Counted from the first letter of the stretch, positions 25,085 through 36,253 are shown. The stretch: DNA of 64,000 bases from Acorus gramineus (GCA_030737835.1 JAUJYN010000033.1:1588291-1652290), one strand, 5' to 3'. Translations and numbers: made by a program. Notes: a model not told the origin generated them from the letters alone.

Positions 25085-25262
25085 CAGAGGAGTCCCACTA
25101 CATTGTAAAGGAGTTTCTGCCCAAGTTCAAAAGGCTACTGCTACTCATGTCTATATTAATTGCAACAATGTTCCTAAACTGTTTTATGTACAATGGAAAC
25201 ACCAAAAATTGACTGCAAATTCTGTGTCCTTATCTTTAAATCTTTTATGGAGCCAGTTCTGA
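25085..25262 (+). pseudogene. Possible fragment of a TTF/DUF4371-type hAT transposase
   Basis: The plus strand encodes HCKGVSAQVQKATATHVYINC, which resembles the conserved stretch of this hAT group around the HC motif. The hAT at 46612-49735 has the equivalent KGLKSLFF and YYVHCFAHKL. Nothing recognisable surrounds it, and it is only about 60 codons just downstream of the PP2C gene, on the other strand. The match is short and could be chance. Confidence 0.3.
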
Positions 25263-25293
25263 GTTTCAGGATCTTTTGATTAAGGTTTCTTCT

Positions 25294-27353
25294 TCAAGCA
25301 CCTTGTAAAAATCTTTGAAGATCAATCACCATGACTGTTTTGTCATCCTTGTTTCCTCTACTGGAAGATAAATCCATTAGGGACTTGCAAGCCTGAAGAG
25401 GGCTTGTGTGTTTCAATACCACCTCTACTGCCTCTTGATTGGTTACCTGATGCACAACATATAACAAACAGATCTAAGAGAGACAGAACTCTAAATATAT
25501 AAATTACAAAGACAATCTAACTTGAAGATATTCATTGTATGGAAAAAAAAAAGAATTGAGGGCATGAACTATGATCTTGTGTAAACCAATTTAGAGTATG
25601 AAGATTTTACTTCAATATGAGGGTCTTGACAATCAAACACCAAGAATAAAATCTCTCTATTGAAAATTTGAGTAGAATTGAATCCATCAAAACAAGATAA
25701 CAATAAAAATGATATAGAAGTCAAAGTAGGCTTTAATCACCTTGTCCCACAACCCATCAGAGGCCATTATCAAGAAATCACAGTCTGGCATAAGGCGAAG
25801 ACTGACAATTTCAGGCTCTGATATTATCCAATCCTTCAAATGCAAGTCCCCGATTGCCCTTGAGACGGCGAGCGAGTCTTGAATTCTCCAAACCCCATTT
25901 TTGCAGCTCACATAACCTCCCTGTGAAGCAAATAAGTACCACTACTGAACTAAGAAATACAATTCTGGTTGATACAAGTCAATTCAACTCACCAAGTCCT
26001 CAATCCGAGCTCGCTCATCGTCCCTTCCCGCGGAGTGATCGCTTGTAAGCACCTCAGCCACTCCGTTACGGCTTAATACAACTCTACAATCGCCCACATT
26101 CGCGACGTGTAATTCTCCATCTTTCAATAGACCAGTAGCCACACAGGTTCCACTACTCACACCCTGTTTAATTAAATTTTAATGAAACTAAGCAAGATTG
26201 ATTTTATGAATGTGTTAAATTAAACTAGTCCGTTTGACAAGTTCTCTATATGGGGTTGGTCTTCAAACTTACTTGACTAAGGAACTCTTTATCTGTGGTC
26301 AAATAGCCCTCCTTGATAGCTTCATCCAACTTTCCTTCCCCATTCAATTCATTAATAGCTGCCATGATGTTCTTCCCTAGCTTCTCCCTCACATGGTCCA
26401 TTGCCGCCCGGCCGCCGTGACCATCAAACACTCCGAAAAACGCCTAATTAAAGGATCCATACGTACATTGAATCAATTCAAAGCCAATATAGTTTAAACC
26501 ATGATTAATTTTTCTATAACATGAAAGAAAACAAAACCTTACACTATCATTTATAACTTTATTATTTCTTCCATGTATATTGATACTACTAGGAATAAAG
26601 AGTTGACTGAATCATTGGGTTTATAAATTTTATTTCTGAGTATGAAGAAATAATACTCAAAATATAATCCCTAGTGTGTTTATGTTTCTCTCCCTTTTCT
26701 TTTCTTCTCTTTTTTATATTTATTTTAGATTATAAATTTCAAAAGATACTACTAGTATTTTTTTATTTTTTTTGGTGCATCCAATATACACCAAGAACTA
26801 TCCACATTTGAGAGTATATACCAAAACCTTGAACACACAAATAGGGATTTACATGCAATCAACACCATGGAATTACCTGCTTAGGGTCCCCAGAGATATT
26901 GGTGATGACACCATAACCATCTTCCATGACTAGCCTACTTCCCTTCCTACTAGCCAAGCAGTACTCCCTCTCTTCGACCTCAAATTCCATCTCCTCAGAA
27001 ACCCGAATGCTCGCTTCATCACCAAACCCTACATGATTCGACTCCGGTATAACAATCCTCGGCGGCCTCCTCTTACGAGCCTTGCCTGAAGCCTCCTTCG
27101 CATCCGATGGCATGCCCGCCTCCATGATGAAGATTTTCGGGGCGGGGAAAGGTGAGTCAAGGTGGATCGGAGAACGGAAGGAGCGCTTCGAGGGGAGGCC
27201 TCCCCATGATAGAGGTGGAGGAGAGGATGGTGGAGGGGATGCCAAGACCATTGAAAGGGTGTTCTTGTTCTTCCTTGTCAACTTTGTAGAGTATAACAAG
27301 AAGCTAATAATAGAGAAGCTCCAATTCAAATGAGACTCAACCAAAAATATCAT
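25294..27353 (-). CDS. Protein phosphatase 2C, clade B (AP2C-like), five exons
   Basis: Exons on the minus strand: 27353-26877, 26443-26273, 26163-25993, 25920-25741, 25446-25294. All introns are GT-AG and phase 0. The protein is 383 residues. The PP2C domain starts about residue 130 with the metal-binding motifs MED (143-145), FDGHGG (exon 2), NVGDCRVV (exon 3), VSRAIGD and ASDGLWD (exon 4) and GNKDD (exon 5), so the catalytic acidic residues are all present. Residues 93-102 read [10 protein letters not shown], a basic-hydrophobic MAPK-docking (KIM) pattern known from the AP2C group, which dephosphorylates stress MAP kinases. It should be a Mg/Mn-dependent Ser/Thr phosphatase acting in MAPK signalling; substrate is inference. 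The start is chosen as the first ATG after the TATA box; Met35 or Met77 are alternatives. It is the only intact host gene seen here. Confidence 0.92.
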
Positions 27354-27454
27354 TTTTTTTTCTCTTGGCCTTTGTTTCTCACTTGGTGTTGATTCTGTGC
27401 CTGGTTTAGCTATATTTCAATTGAATCTTTCTTCTAATGGATTTGGGTGACCAA

Positions 27455-27464
27455 GTTTATATAG
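27455..27464 (-). promoter_or_regulatory. TATA box of the PP2C gene
   Basis: The minus strand reads CTATATAAAC, about 100 bases before the first ATG at 27353. Transcription would start near 27430, leaving a 5' leader of roughly 75 bases. Confidence 0.6.
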
Positions 27465-27547
27465 AAGGTCTCACTTTCGAAAGTGTGTATGGAAGAGTTT
27501 AGACTGGTCAATGGAGAAGGAAAAATTGATGTCCTCAGATTTAACTG

Positions 27548-27582
<35 letters not shown>

Positions 27583-27585
27583 TGT
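27548..27585. repeat. Compound microsatellite T22 (GT)8
   Basis: A run of 22 T is followed by eight GT units. It lies about 90-120 bases upstream of the PP2C TATA box and is likely to vary in length between individuals. Confidence 0.9.
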
Positions 27586-27699
27586 ACGTGGAGAAGCAAA
27601 AGAGGAAACCTTCAATGCGAAGGAAGTGGTCCGTGGTCGGTGAAAGTAACCGAGTGAATCGGTCTTATTAGAGGTCGGCGATCTTTTGCCGATTTTATG

Positions 27700-28300
27700 G
27701 GGAGCCCAAATAGACGCTTTATTAGTGGAAAAATTATATATATATATTTTTTTAGATCCGGTTAAAGGGCGTTGGATAATTTGAATGTTATCGTCGTATT
27801 TTATCACTTTGAGGTATGTAATTTAATTAAATATGATTTTTCACTTTTAACTTTCTTATCCCTCTGAGTTTTATAATCTATTAATCTAAAGTTCTTTGGA
27901 TTTATATATATATTTTAAGGGGGTGATATGGACTTCACACAATTTAGATGGGGTTATTTGAATTTTTCTTTTAATATGAACTCATTTTCAAATCCCCATA
28001 TCCATCTCAATTTAAGAATGATTGAGAAAAAATTTATAATTTAGTGTTTTTGTGCCAGATAAAAAATAGTGGAAAGTAAAAATTTTCTCTTTAACCATCC
28101 AAAAATTTAATATTTATTCCAGACAATGGAAGTAAAAAAAAATTCATCAATTTCTCTCCCTTATTTTCTTGCCTCCTATGTGAAAATTCAAGAGAAAGTG
28201 ATAAAAAACCGAATAAAAGTTGGTTAAAAGATTTTTTTTTACTTTCTAAATTCCCTCATTATCTTTTACTTTCCCTTCAAATGTATCCACAAATACACCC
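27700..28300. other. AT-rich intergenic stretch, no feature seen
   Basis: The segment is AT-rich with many T and A runs and a short TATATATATAT near 27737. No coding region, terminus or duplicated target was recognised up to the MITE starting at 28304. Confidence 0.5.
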
Positions 28301-28303
28301 TTA

Positions 28304-29191
28304 GTCCATATTTGGTTAGAAAATAAGCCTGGTATAAATTGGAATAATCGGAATAACTTCATTATGGTTGTTTAGATAACTAGAATAAATGAGAATCTGT
28401 ATGCTAGAATTAACTAGTATAAAGTGGTATATGGATTCCATTCACCCATTAGAATTAAGTTATTCTAGGTTATTCAAACTAAGCCCCCGTTTTTTTTTGG
28501 AATAAGCCCCCAGATAACCCTGAATAATCTCAGATAAGGGATATAGCCCGTTTGAAAACCCCGAATAACCCTTGATAAAGTATGCCAGAATAAACTGGTA
28601 TATGGATTCCAACCAATGCTTGGAATTAAAGTTATCCTACGTTATTCCACTCAAAGAATATGTGGGTCCACTGTCGAATCAACTGTCATCATCTCTTATA
28701 AATCACCTATCAAATCAACTATCATTATTTTTTCACATTTTAAAAATCATTATCCATACTTTATTTACATTTTACCTAAACATCAAAACATTTATTCTTA
28801 CGTTTACCAACGAGAATAATTCAAAATATAACCAAACACAAAATCACTTTATCCTTTTTATACTCACTTATGCTCGGATAAATGTATATCCAAGAATAAA
28901 TCTTACTCCGGTTCCAAACGAGGGCTAAAAGAATATGTGAGCCTACTATCAAATTAACTGTTATCACCTCTTATAAATCAACTGTCAAATCAATTGTCAT
29001 CATTTTTTTATCTTTTATAAATCTTTATCCACACTTTATTCATATTTTATCTAAACAATAAAAACTTTATTATTATGTTTTTCAATAAAAATAATTCAAA
29101 ACACAATCAAACACAAAATTATTTTATCTTTTTTTTATACTAGAACAATCATAAATCTCAGAATAATTATATTTTTGAATCAAACATGGAC
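28304..29191. mobile_element. Tourist-like MITE, TSD TTA, containing a second MITE
   Basis: The ends are GTCCATATTTGG (28304) and CAAACATGGAC (29191), which are inverted repeats with minor mismatch, and the trinucleotide TTA flanks both ends (28301-28303, 29192-29194). A TWA duplication is the signature of PIF/Harbinger MITEs. Without the inner insertion it is about 440 bases. It has no coding capacity. Confidence 0.75.
28483..28925. mobile_element. Inner Tourist-like MITE, TSD TAA
   Basis: The ends are GCCCCCGTTT (28483) and AAACGAGGGC (28925), flanked by TAA at 28480-28482 and 28926-28928. The interior shares words with the outer MITE, for example TGTCATCATCTCTTATAAATC at 28684 against TGTTATCACCTCTTATAAATC near 28959, so both belong to one family. 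Confidence 0.8.
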
Positions 29192-29194
29192 TTA

Positions 29195-29542
29195 AAAGTC
29201 AAAATTTGTTTTTCAAACACGTTTCTAAGATCCACTTAATCTGACCCGTCTGCACCATCTCAATCAACATGTTCTTCGATCGAACTTTTCTATTAGAGAA
29301 AATCTTTGATGGCCTACCTTGTATGCGCTGACGTGGCATGTGTGGTTTCATACACGATTGCATGCCCATATAGGTCGGCAAACGTGCTTGGAGGTTTCTA
29401 TGATTTTATTATTTAGACGAGGTTGACCAGCTCAAACGTTTCTATGTTTCATATCATTTTTGTTTTTTGTTTTTCTGTTTTTATTGGTATAACTGATTTG
29501 ATTTTTCTATCAAATAAAGTTTCATGTTACATTTTTTATATA
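29195..29542. repeat. Intergenic segment with a dispersed repeat shared with 43965-44090
   Basis: About 130 bases at 29320-29450 (GACGTGGCATGTGTG, ACGATTGCATGCCCA, AACGTGCTTGGAGGTTT, GACGAGGTTGACC) recur in the same orientation at about 43977-44075. The word AATAAAGTTTCATGTTAC recurs at 29514, 30491 and 45057. The origin of the repeat is unknown; no gene is seen. Confidence 0.6.
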
Positions 29543-29550
29543 TTTGGAGG

Positions 29551-30434
29551 CAGGGGCGGATCCAGGACATTTTTTCAGGTGGGCTGAATTAATTTTTTCA
29601 TAAAAAGAATTTTTCTTGATAAAAATATATATAAAAAAAATTTGTAGTGCACTTGAAATAAAATAAATTCATCAAAAGATTAAATAAAACAAAACAAAGT
29701 CCATTAATACAAAAGCTAATAATCAAATACTATATTAAAAAAAAATACTATGTAGAGAGATTCATAATCAAAGTTCAGTCGAGAGTAACTCAGAGAAATT
29801 AAAAAAACTATATTATAAAGCATTATTGAAGTTGAGCCTTGCAGTGTTTTAGAGAGTAAAAATCATCTATTATCGAGTCTCAATCAATAATTTCAACAAA
29901 TTCTCTCCTTATTTTCTTCTTTCCTTTTAGTAAAATACAATCCTCCACTTAAAATTCATCTAAAATTATAACCTACATAAAAAAAATATTCTTTAATATC
30001 AATCAATCTTTCACCAAAAGAACTCAAAATCACACCAACAAACATTGTCAAAATATGAAATATCTAAATGCATCTACAAAAACATATAATAAATCAAAAG
30101 AATTAAAGAAAATTTACAAATAAAATCAAATTCATACATACTGTTTGGTGTTGGTGAAGAGGCTAATTTATTCATTGACGGCTGACCGGCTGCAAATATG
30201 CTTAAAAAAAAGATGCTCAATTAGGTAAATTGAAATTTATATAGCAAGTTGTTTTGATGTTTTTCTAAAAAAAACTGGATTGGACCAGTGTTTTGGGGGG
30301 TATTGAACAAAATATGAGCTGGGCTTTATTGGGGGTTTTCTAAAAAACTGGGATGGACTGCTATTTGGGGCTTTTTTTCACAAAATCTAGGCCGTGTTGT
30401 AGCCCGGCCCAACCAACCCATGGGCCCGCCCCTG
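29551..30434. mobile_element. Non-autonomous hAT element, TSD TTTGGAGG
   Basis: It begins CAGGGGCGGATCC (29551) and ends GGGCCCGCCCCTG (30434); the outer nine bases form a near-perfect inverted repeat. The 8-base TTTGGAGG flanks it exactly at 29543-29550 and 30435-30442. The 884-base interior is AT-rich and has no transposase. The terminus resembles that of the TTF/DUF4371-type hAT at 46612-49735, so a relative of that element may have moved it. Confidence 0.9.
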
Positions 30435-30507
30435 TTTGGAGGGATAAGATTCTGAAAACATTGACTTTAATATAAGGAAAATTTTATCAAATAAAGTTTC
30501 ATGTTAC

Positions 30508-30660
30508 AAAAATGCCCTTCTTTAAATTTTTTTTCAAAATCTTATTTCCCAAACGTTTGAAAAGTCGATTTTATTGGTATAACTTATTTTTCAAACGTTC
30601 GAAAAATAAGATTTTGAAAAATTGACTTTAATTAAACTAGATTTCAAAGAAGGGCATTTT
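30508..30660. repeat. Foldback (inverted repeat) of about 150 bases
   Basis: AAAATGCCCTTCTTT at 30509 pairs with AAAGAAGGGCATTTT ending at 30660, and the pairing continues inward through AAAATCTTATTT and CAAACGTTTGAA. The right arm has about 20 extra bases. It lies immediately beside the left edge of the Tat-like element and may be a small MITE. Confidence 0.65.
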
Positions 30661-30672
30661 TTGTATTAAAAG

Positions 30673-31555
30673 TGAGGTGGATATTTTTCCCTTCAGTTAA
30701 ATTTGTGAATCTTTTGGGAAATGAACTTGGACTATATGAATTTTTTGGCTGTATTTGACTGGGATTATTTGACTAGGTGTGTAGAAATGACTCAATGACT
30801 GGCTGTGTTTGACTGTGCCTTTAGAGTGCTGTCGCGCGACCTCTTTATAGACTACCTACGTACCCCTTGGGGATCAAGACACACGTAGTTCCACTTTTAC
30901 TCTTGTAACCGCCTTGCCACTAAGTGTTTAGTGGGGTTTTTTCCAGGGAAACATCTCTAGTGTTTATGCTCCATGTCAGCCCTTGATTACTCATGTTTTG
31001 CTGGTAGTGGGCCTTAAATGCCAACTTGGCAGTTACAGGCGTTAGTGGTCTTCTGACCGTTTCTACATTCTGCTCAGGGTCTCGTGATATACTCGCCCGT
31101 ACGTTTTATAGTATGTCTGCAAGGAGTAAGGTCGACCAACCAGACCTCGTGTCTGGTCGTGCCTTAGCCTGCTCGTCCCCAAGGAGTAAGGTCGTCCGAC
31201 CAGACCTCTTGCCTGGTCGTGCCTTAGACTGCTCGTTTTGTGAGGAGTAAGGTTGCCCAACTAGACCTCTTATCTGGTCGGGCCTTAGACTACTCCTCTT
31301 CGAAGAGTAAGGTCGCCCGACCAGACCTCTTCTCTGGTCGTGCCTTAGACTACTCACGGTGGTATTCTTTTGTGAGTTGCCTGACTGTCCGTCTAAACCC
31401 TGGATTTAGTCGTGTCGACACATTCGTGAGCAAGCGTTATCGTGACTAATGATTCAGATTCAGATTCACGGGTCCCACAAGCGACCATATCCGTCTCGGT
31501 GTGACACGTCAGCCCTGACATGACATGTGTCGCGGTGAAAATTTTTACCTCCACA
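30673..31555 (-). repeat. 3' LTR of the Tat-like element
   Basis: It runs from TGAGGTGGATATTT to TTTTTACCTCCACA. It contains four tandem 60-base units (31121-31356) and a minus-strand TATA-type box CTATAAAG at 30843-30850. The purine-rich stretch of the minus strand just inside at 31556-31575 (GGAGAGGGGGCATC) is the likely polypurine tract. Confidence 0.92.
31121..31356. repeat. Four tandem 60-base units in the 3' LTR
   Basis: Units begin near 31121, 31181, 31241 and 31301 with AGGAGTAAGGT and each contains an inverted repeat GACCAGA...TCTGGTC or a variant, followed by GTGCCTTAGACT. The sister LTR has the same four units, so the array predates this insertion. U3 arrays of this type often act as enhancers; that role is inference. 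Confidence 0.9.
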
Positions 31556-31864
31556 GATGCCCCCTCTCCTGTTCTTTTGACTTGTCGAGAGAGCAGGAGA
31601 TCATGAAAAGTCACTTTGCCTCCATACCTTTCGAGGGGTCAAAGATCTGGTCGCCTACCTCTTTAGGATTCTCTGATCCGTTAAGGATTTGACGGCCGAT
31701 TTGCTACGTCGGCCTTGATGGCGCATGGCCTCTAAAGGTGTTTGGAAAATCCAAACGTCAGCACCCCTTCGAATTTCGTGAATACCCGTTTTATTGGCAT
31801 TTGTTACTCATCGATGTCTGCAGTGAATAAGTGCTTCTGTCTTCTCGAAGCGTCGCCCTGTCTG

Positions 31865-33229
31865 TATTTAAAGGTCGAGTGGGAAGTACTTTCTCCCATC
31901 TCGCCTCCTTCCTTTGCTCCCTGAAAATTCCTTTGCCACCTCTCATGGAGAAAACCGCCATTACCGCAGCCCTCCACAGAGAGTTGGGCGTCTCCTCAGA
32001 CTTCACGATCGATGAGTTGTCTGAGGATGAGGTCCCCACCCTTTTCCTTGACTCTGTCCTCCTCCATCCGAGTTATTTCACGGATGGGGGTCTTTCTCTT
32101 CCTCTGCCACGCTTGGTGGCAGAGTTTCTTTATTTCTTTGGCCTCCATCCCATCTTGGTCGTCCCCAACGTGTACCACATCTTGATGTGTGTGGTCGCGT
32201 TGGAGAAGAAGATAGGAGTTGAGCTAGGCTTTACCGAGATCCGTCAGATCTATTAAGTCAATGCTTTAACCTCCTATCCCCGTCCTTCTACATCTCCCGC
32301 CGGGCCAGGGCGCCAGAGCTAGTCCTTGGCATGGCCCGAGGTGATATCCACGACTCGGAGAGCCTCCGGATCCGGGTCCGGGGTCCTTGGATGCCAGATG
32401 GTTGGGATTCATCCCATCACCATTTGTGCCATCCCCGGAAACCGATGGTGGATGCCCCCAGGCCACAGGTCGAGGAGGTGAAGATGGATGACATCTCCCG
32501 GGTGATGGAGTATCCGGATTGATCGTGGTGGGAGCTGCTTGGATTGGAGGGACCACGACGTGCTCCACCTGTTGCAACGTTTCTTGCCGGTGTGGTTGAG
32601 TCCAGCGATGGCCTCAGTTTAGTTCCTCCTCCAACTGCTCCGCACAATGGGGCGAGGCGGCGCTCTTTGAGGCTTCTCCGGTTGAGTTTTGGATCAAATT
32701 CTATTGCCCTACCGGTGGATTTAACCTTATCGCCACCGCCTTCTGTCTCACCATCTCCATCACCCGCCATTCGATCGTCTTTCTCGTCTGCTTCTTCTTC
32801 TTCTTCATCGTCTTCCTAGGCTTCTGCCGCCCCTAGGGGTACCGTTCCTTCCACCATTGGCATGGAGGTTGACACCCCGTAATGGTGTCCCTGGTGACCC
32901 TAGGTGTCGGGGCAGATGCTGCTCCTATTCCTGAAGACCGTCTTCAGGGTGTCCTCCTCCCTCCTGGTGGTCCTTCGAGGAATTTGCAAGCCTCAGTTCA
33001 TGCCGCCACCCTCTCCGTAGACCATCAGTTGTGGTCCCTCCGCGAAGCTTGTGAGGGTGATGAAGAGGATCGTCGTCTGGACTTCATCAGCGGCTATCGC
33101 TTAGGCTATGCTAACCACTCACGTGGTTTTCGAGAGATGAGCAACGAGGAGCTGCCTGGGCTGCATCAAGCTATGAGAGAGAGGAGACTTCGTGGGAAGG
33201 GACGAGTAGAAGACCGAGCAGAGGGTTGA
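31865..33229 (+). pseudogene. Antisense gene copy A in the Tat-like element (putative gypsy-type transposon protein domain)
   Basis: A TATA-like TATTTAAAG at 31865 precedes an ATG at 31945. The first 103 codons, to a stop at 32254-32256, carry LSLPLPRLVAEFLYFF, LHPILVVPN and ILMCVVALEKK, similar to the domain catalogued as putative gypsy type transposon protein. Weakly related sequence follows in other frames. A C-terminal frame, 32882-33229, ends with SGYRLGYANHSRGF, comparable to GYHQGYEDRS at the end of copy B. An AATAAA-like signal is near 33270. It is read opposite to gag-pol. Stops and frame changes make it a probable pseudogene. Function of this protein family is unknown. Confidence 0.6.
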
Positions 33230-33797
33230 ACTTGTATATTTTTTTTGTGTAATCTTTATCCAATCAATGAATAAAAAATTATTTTCTCTGCTCAACCTTG
33301 CTCGTATTTTATCTACTCGCATATTTCGCATACTGTCCCTCCTCGTTGTATGTTTCCACTTGTAAACCGCAAAGCTCCAGAAGCCCAAGCACCTTGATCT
33401 TCTTTGTAATTACCCCATATTAAATAATTGGAGTAATCACGTTTGAACAAATAGAAGTACCCTGTCATATCCACGATCTTCCACGAACAGGATCCACGAG
33501 CAGGATTCATGAACGGATTCGTGACTAGCTTTTACGAACAAGATTTCTCTAATCACGCCAATCTGGTCGCAACGATCCTCCCATCGATCTGTCTTTTCAC
33601 AAGGCCGCGTGGAAAATTGGAGATAAACATATTATAGACTCGCCACGTAAGCTGCACGTTTTGATGAAACTAACGCCTCGTTTCTCACGTCAGCTGTCTC
33701 TTGATATCCGCAGAAGATTTCAGAGGTAAATCTTCCACAATTTTGATTTTCACGCCTTTGTCATGATTGCGGGGAGCTCTCGAGGAAGAGCTACACC

Positions 33798-36253
33798 TAT
33801 AAGTACTCATCACTTGACGAGAAGAGGAAAGAGAATTCAATAATCAAATCCCCTCGTCATTTTTGAACTTTGCTTCTCCTCGTTTTTCTTCTCACACTGC
33901 CATGTTGATAGACATTATCTAGAGGCTGCGGACTTCACTATTCATTCCAGATTCCATCACCATCACTCCCACTCCTTTTAAAACCATAGACGATCTGAAG
34001 GACCACACCCCTGAGAAGCTTTTCATGTGTCCCTCTCAGATGTTGAGAATCTTTTCATGTATCCCTCTCAGATGCTGAGAAGCTCTCTCTCTTTTCCTCT
34101 CCCTGAACTAGTCAAAAATTTCATGGGCCGATTCAAGCTTCATCCGACACAGTGCTCCCTCAATCTGTTAAGGGTTTTGATGTGTGTCGTGACAATCAAC
34201 CGCAAGCTACAGCTTCAGCTTGGGGTAGATGACATCTACCACCTTTATGACTTGAGGAAGTCATAACACGCGTACTATCTACGAGCGAGGCCCGACGCTA
34301 TTTCTCTAGTGGAAAAGCTTCCTTCTTCTGACAGTGGAAGGCGGGAAGAATGTCTCGTGTAGTTGAGTGGTCCTTGGGTGCTTCGTGCCCCCATTCCGAG
34401 TGAAGAGTCTAGGGTGCCATGTCACCTCCGTCCAGTGAAATTGGGTGAGCACATAAATCATCAAACTTTAATGCCTCTTTAGCCTTCCTCATCACAGCTA
34501 ACGAATCTTGTTTGCTTCTCATAGATGATCTGGAGCGTGTGACCCCTGACCCATCTGTAATGAAGTTTGATCAGATCGCCAGGGCACAAGAGCTGAAGGA
34601 AAAGGATTTCCGTAAAATCCTCAAGCTCCCCACACCCAGGACCCCTGGTTCTTCCTCGAAGGTTGCCGGCTCAGAGTTTATGTATCCTCTGCCCTCGCTG
34701 AAGCTTCTTCCACTGCCGTTTTTGAAGAAGTGGGCGAGTGGTCTGCAGCCCCCAAGGCCACGTTAGCTTTGAAGAAAAGGGCTAGGTTGCCACTTCCTTC
34801 GAAACGGCGGACTAAGGCTGCTCACCCGGCTTCACCGATCAAAGAGGCGGACTCTGCAGACAAAGCCAATGCCCTACCGGATGTCTCCCGAACAGCCCCT
34901 ATGGGGAGCGATTTTCCTTTGAGTGATGTCGGTGTGGTTGCTGTCAAGCTTCCCGTGCCTTCCAACGAAGAGGGATGCCTACCAAGTCCCACAGTCATTC
35001 GAGTACCAGAGACGGTGGAGGTTCCCTCTTCTCTGAAAATCGAGGCAGTTGCGGATCCCGTCTTTGATCTTCTAGTCGCTGCCTCCGGAGTTTCAGTTGG
35101 AGAAACTCGTGTCGACCCCTCCCTTATCGAGGAGGTAGCAACCATAAATTCCTTAGCCTCCTCGTCTGGGGTTACTCCAGTTGCAGCGGAAGGCTCAGTG
35201 CCTGCGGTTGTTGCCCCGCCAGAGGTGCCCCCAGCCGAGATGTTGGAGACCACTTCTACCATGGCTTCTCCTCCAAGGGTGCCACCAGTTGCTTCGACTA
35301 CGGTTGACTCTCCGGGCTCTCCTCGCTCGGATGCGCCCTCCGTCCCGACGTTCGTGGCTCCTGCCCTTGCTGCCACGGATTTTGGGGTTCCTCATTCAGC
35401 ATCCTTGGAAACCCCTTCAGCTCCTGCTCTTTCAGCTTCGACCGGTACTTCTTCAAGAGGTCTTCTGGCTGATCGTGCCAGCAAAGAGTTATCCAGCACT
35501 CAGCTCAGGGGCTGTCTTCTCAAGGGTGACCTGGACTATGCTTACCGGGCTACGACGGAGGCGCTTTTCACCCGGCTAGGCTGGAGCTTTTACAACGTAA
35601 GTGTTCAACTTCTGTTTTGAAGCTTCTTCTTCAAGGTTTTAACCATTTTCTTTCCAGAAGTCTGTCATCTGGCAGGTGCTCACTGAGCGAAGCTTGGATG
35701 CGATGAGGTCTGAAGCTCTCATGAAGTCGGCTCAAGAACTCGCCCATTGAAGAGAGGCACATTTGAAGTCGGTCGAGGAGTAGTTTGCGACTGTGAAGCG
35801 AGCTCGCCTCGTAGCAGAACTCGCAGAATCTTCTGCTCGTTGAGACTTGTCCACCGCTCAAGTTCGAGCCGTTGCTGCTAAAGAGCGAGTGAGAGAGCTC
35901 CTCAAGCTGAAGTCTCCCAATCTTTTGATTAGGCTTCCTTTTCCTTGTAGGCTCACAACGCAGAAAAGCAAGTTGAGGCCCTGATGCATGAGTTGCAAGA
36001 GCAGCAAATCAAGCTCTGCGAGCTTCGAGCCGACTGTGCTGCTGCTTTCAAGGATCATTTGTCGAAGGGTCGAGCAGAAGCCTTCACGACTATGATGGAC
36101 CAGATGAAGGAGATCACAGATTCTTTGATGACTTGCACTGAAAAGAACTATAATTGTGGATATCATCAAGGATATGAAGATAGATCCAACAATGTTTCTC
36201 CTCGCATACCTCCTGGTTCTGATTCTGGCCCTGATGACGGGTCTCAAATTTAG
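33798..36253 (+). pseudogene. Antisense gene copy B in the Tat-like element, with introns
   Basis: A TATAAG box at 33798 and an ATG at 33902 start the gene. The domain LSFPLPELVKNFMG, LHPTQCSLNLLRVLMCVV (34085-34255) is paralogous to that of copy A. GT-AG introns are visible at 34445-34524 and 35597-35657, and a possible short one at 35912-35950. The longest frame, 34730-35596, encodes a Pro/Ser/Ala/Val-rich low-complexity region. The last part, 35984-36253, is charged and looks like a coiled coil (EALMHELQEQQIKLCELRAD). A TAG at codon 7, a 32-base tandem duplication at 34019-34082 that shifts the frame, and stops near 35747 and 35782 break it. Function unknown. Confidence 0.6.

Noticed and set aside
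31121-31356. A CRISPR-like array
   Set aside because: The 60-base units are contiguous tandem repeats inside a plant LTR without unique spacers.
34730-35596. Independent host gene encoding a Pro/Ser/Ala-rich protein
   Set aside because: The frame sits inside the Tat-like element, is followed by a GT-AG intron leading to the coiled-coil exon, and fits as the middle part of antisense gene copy B.
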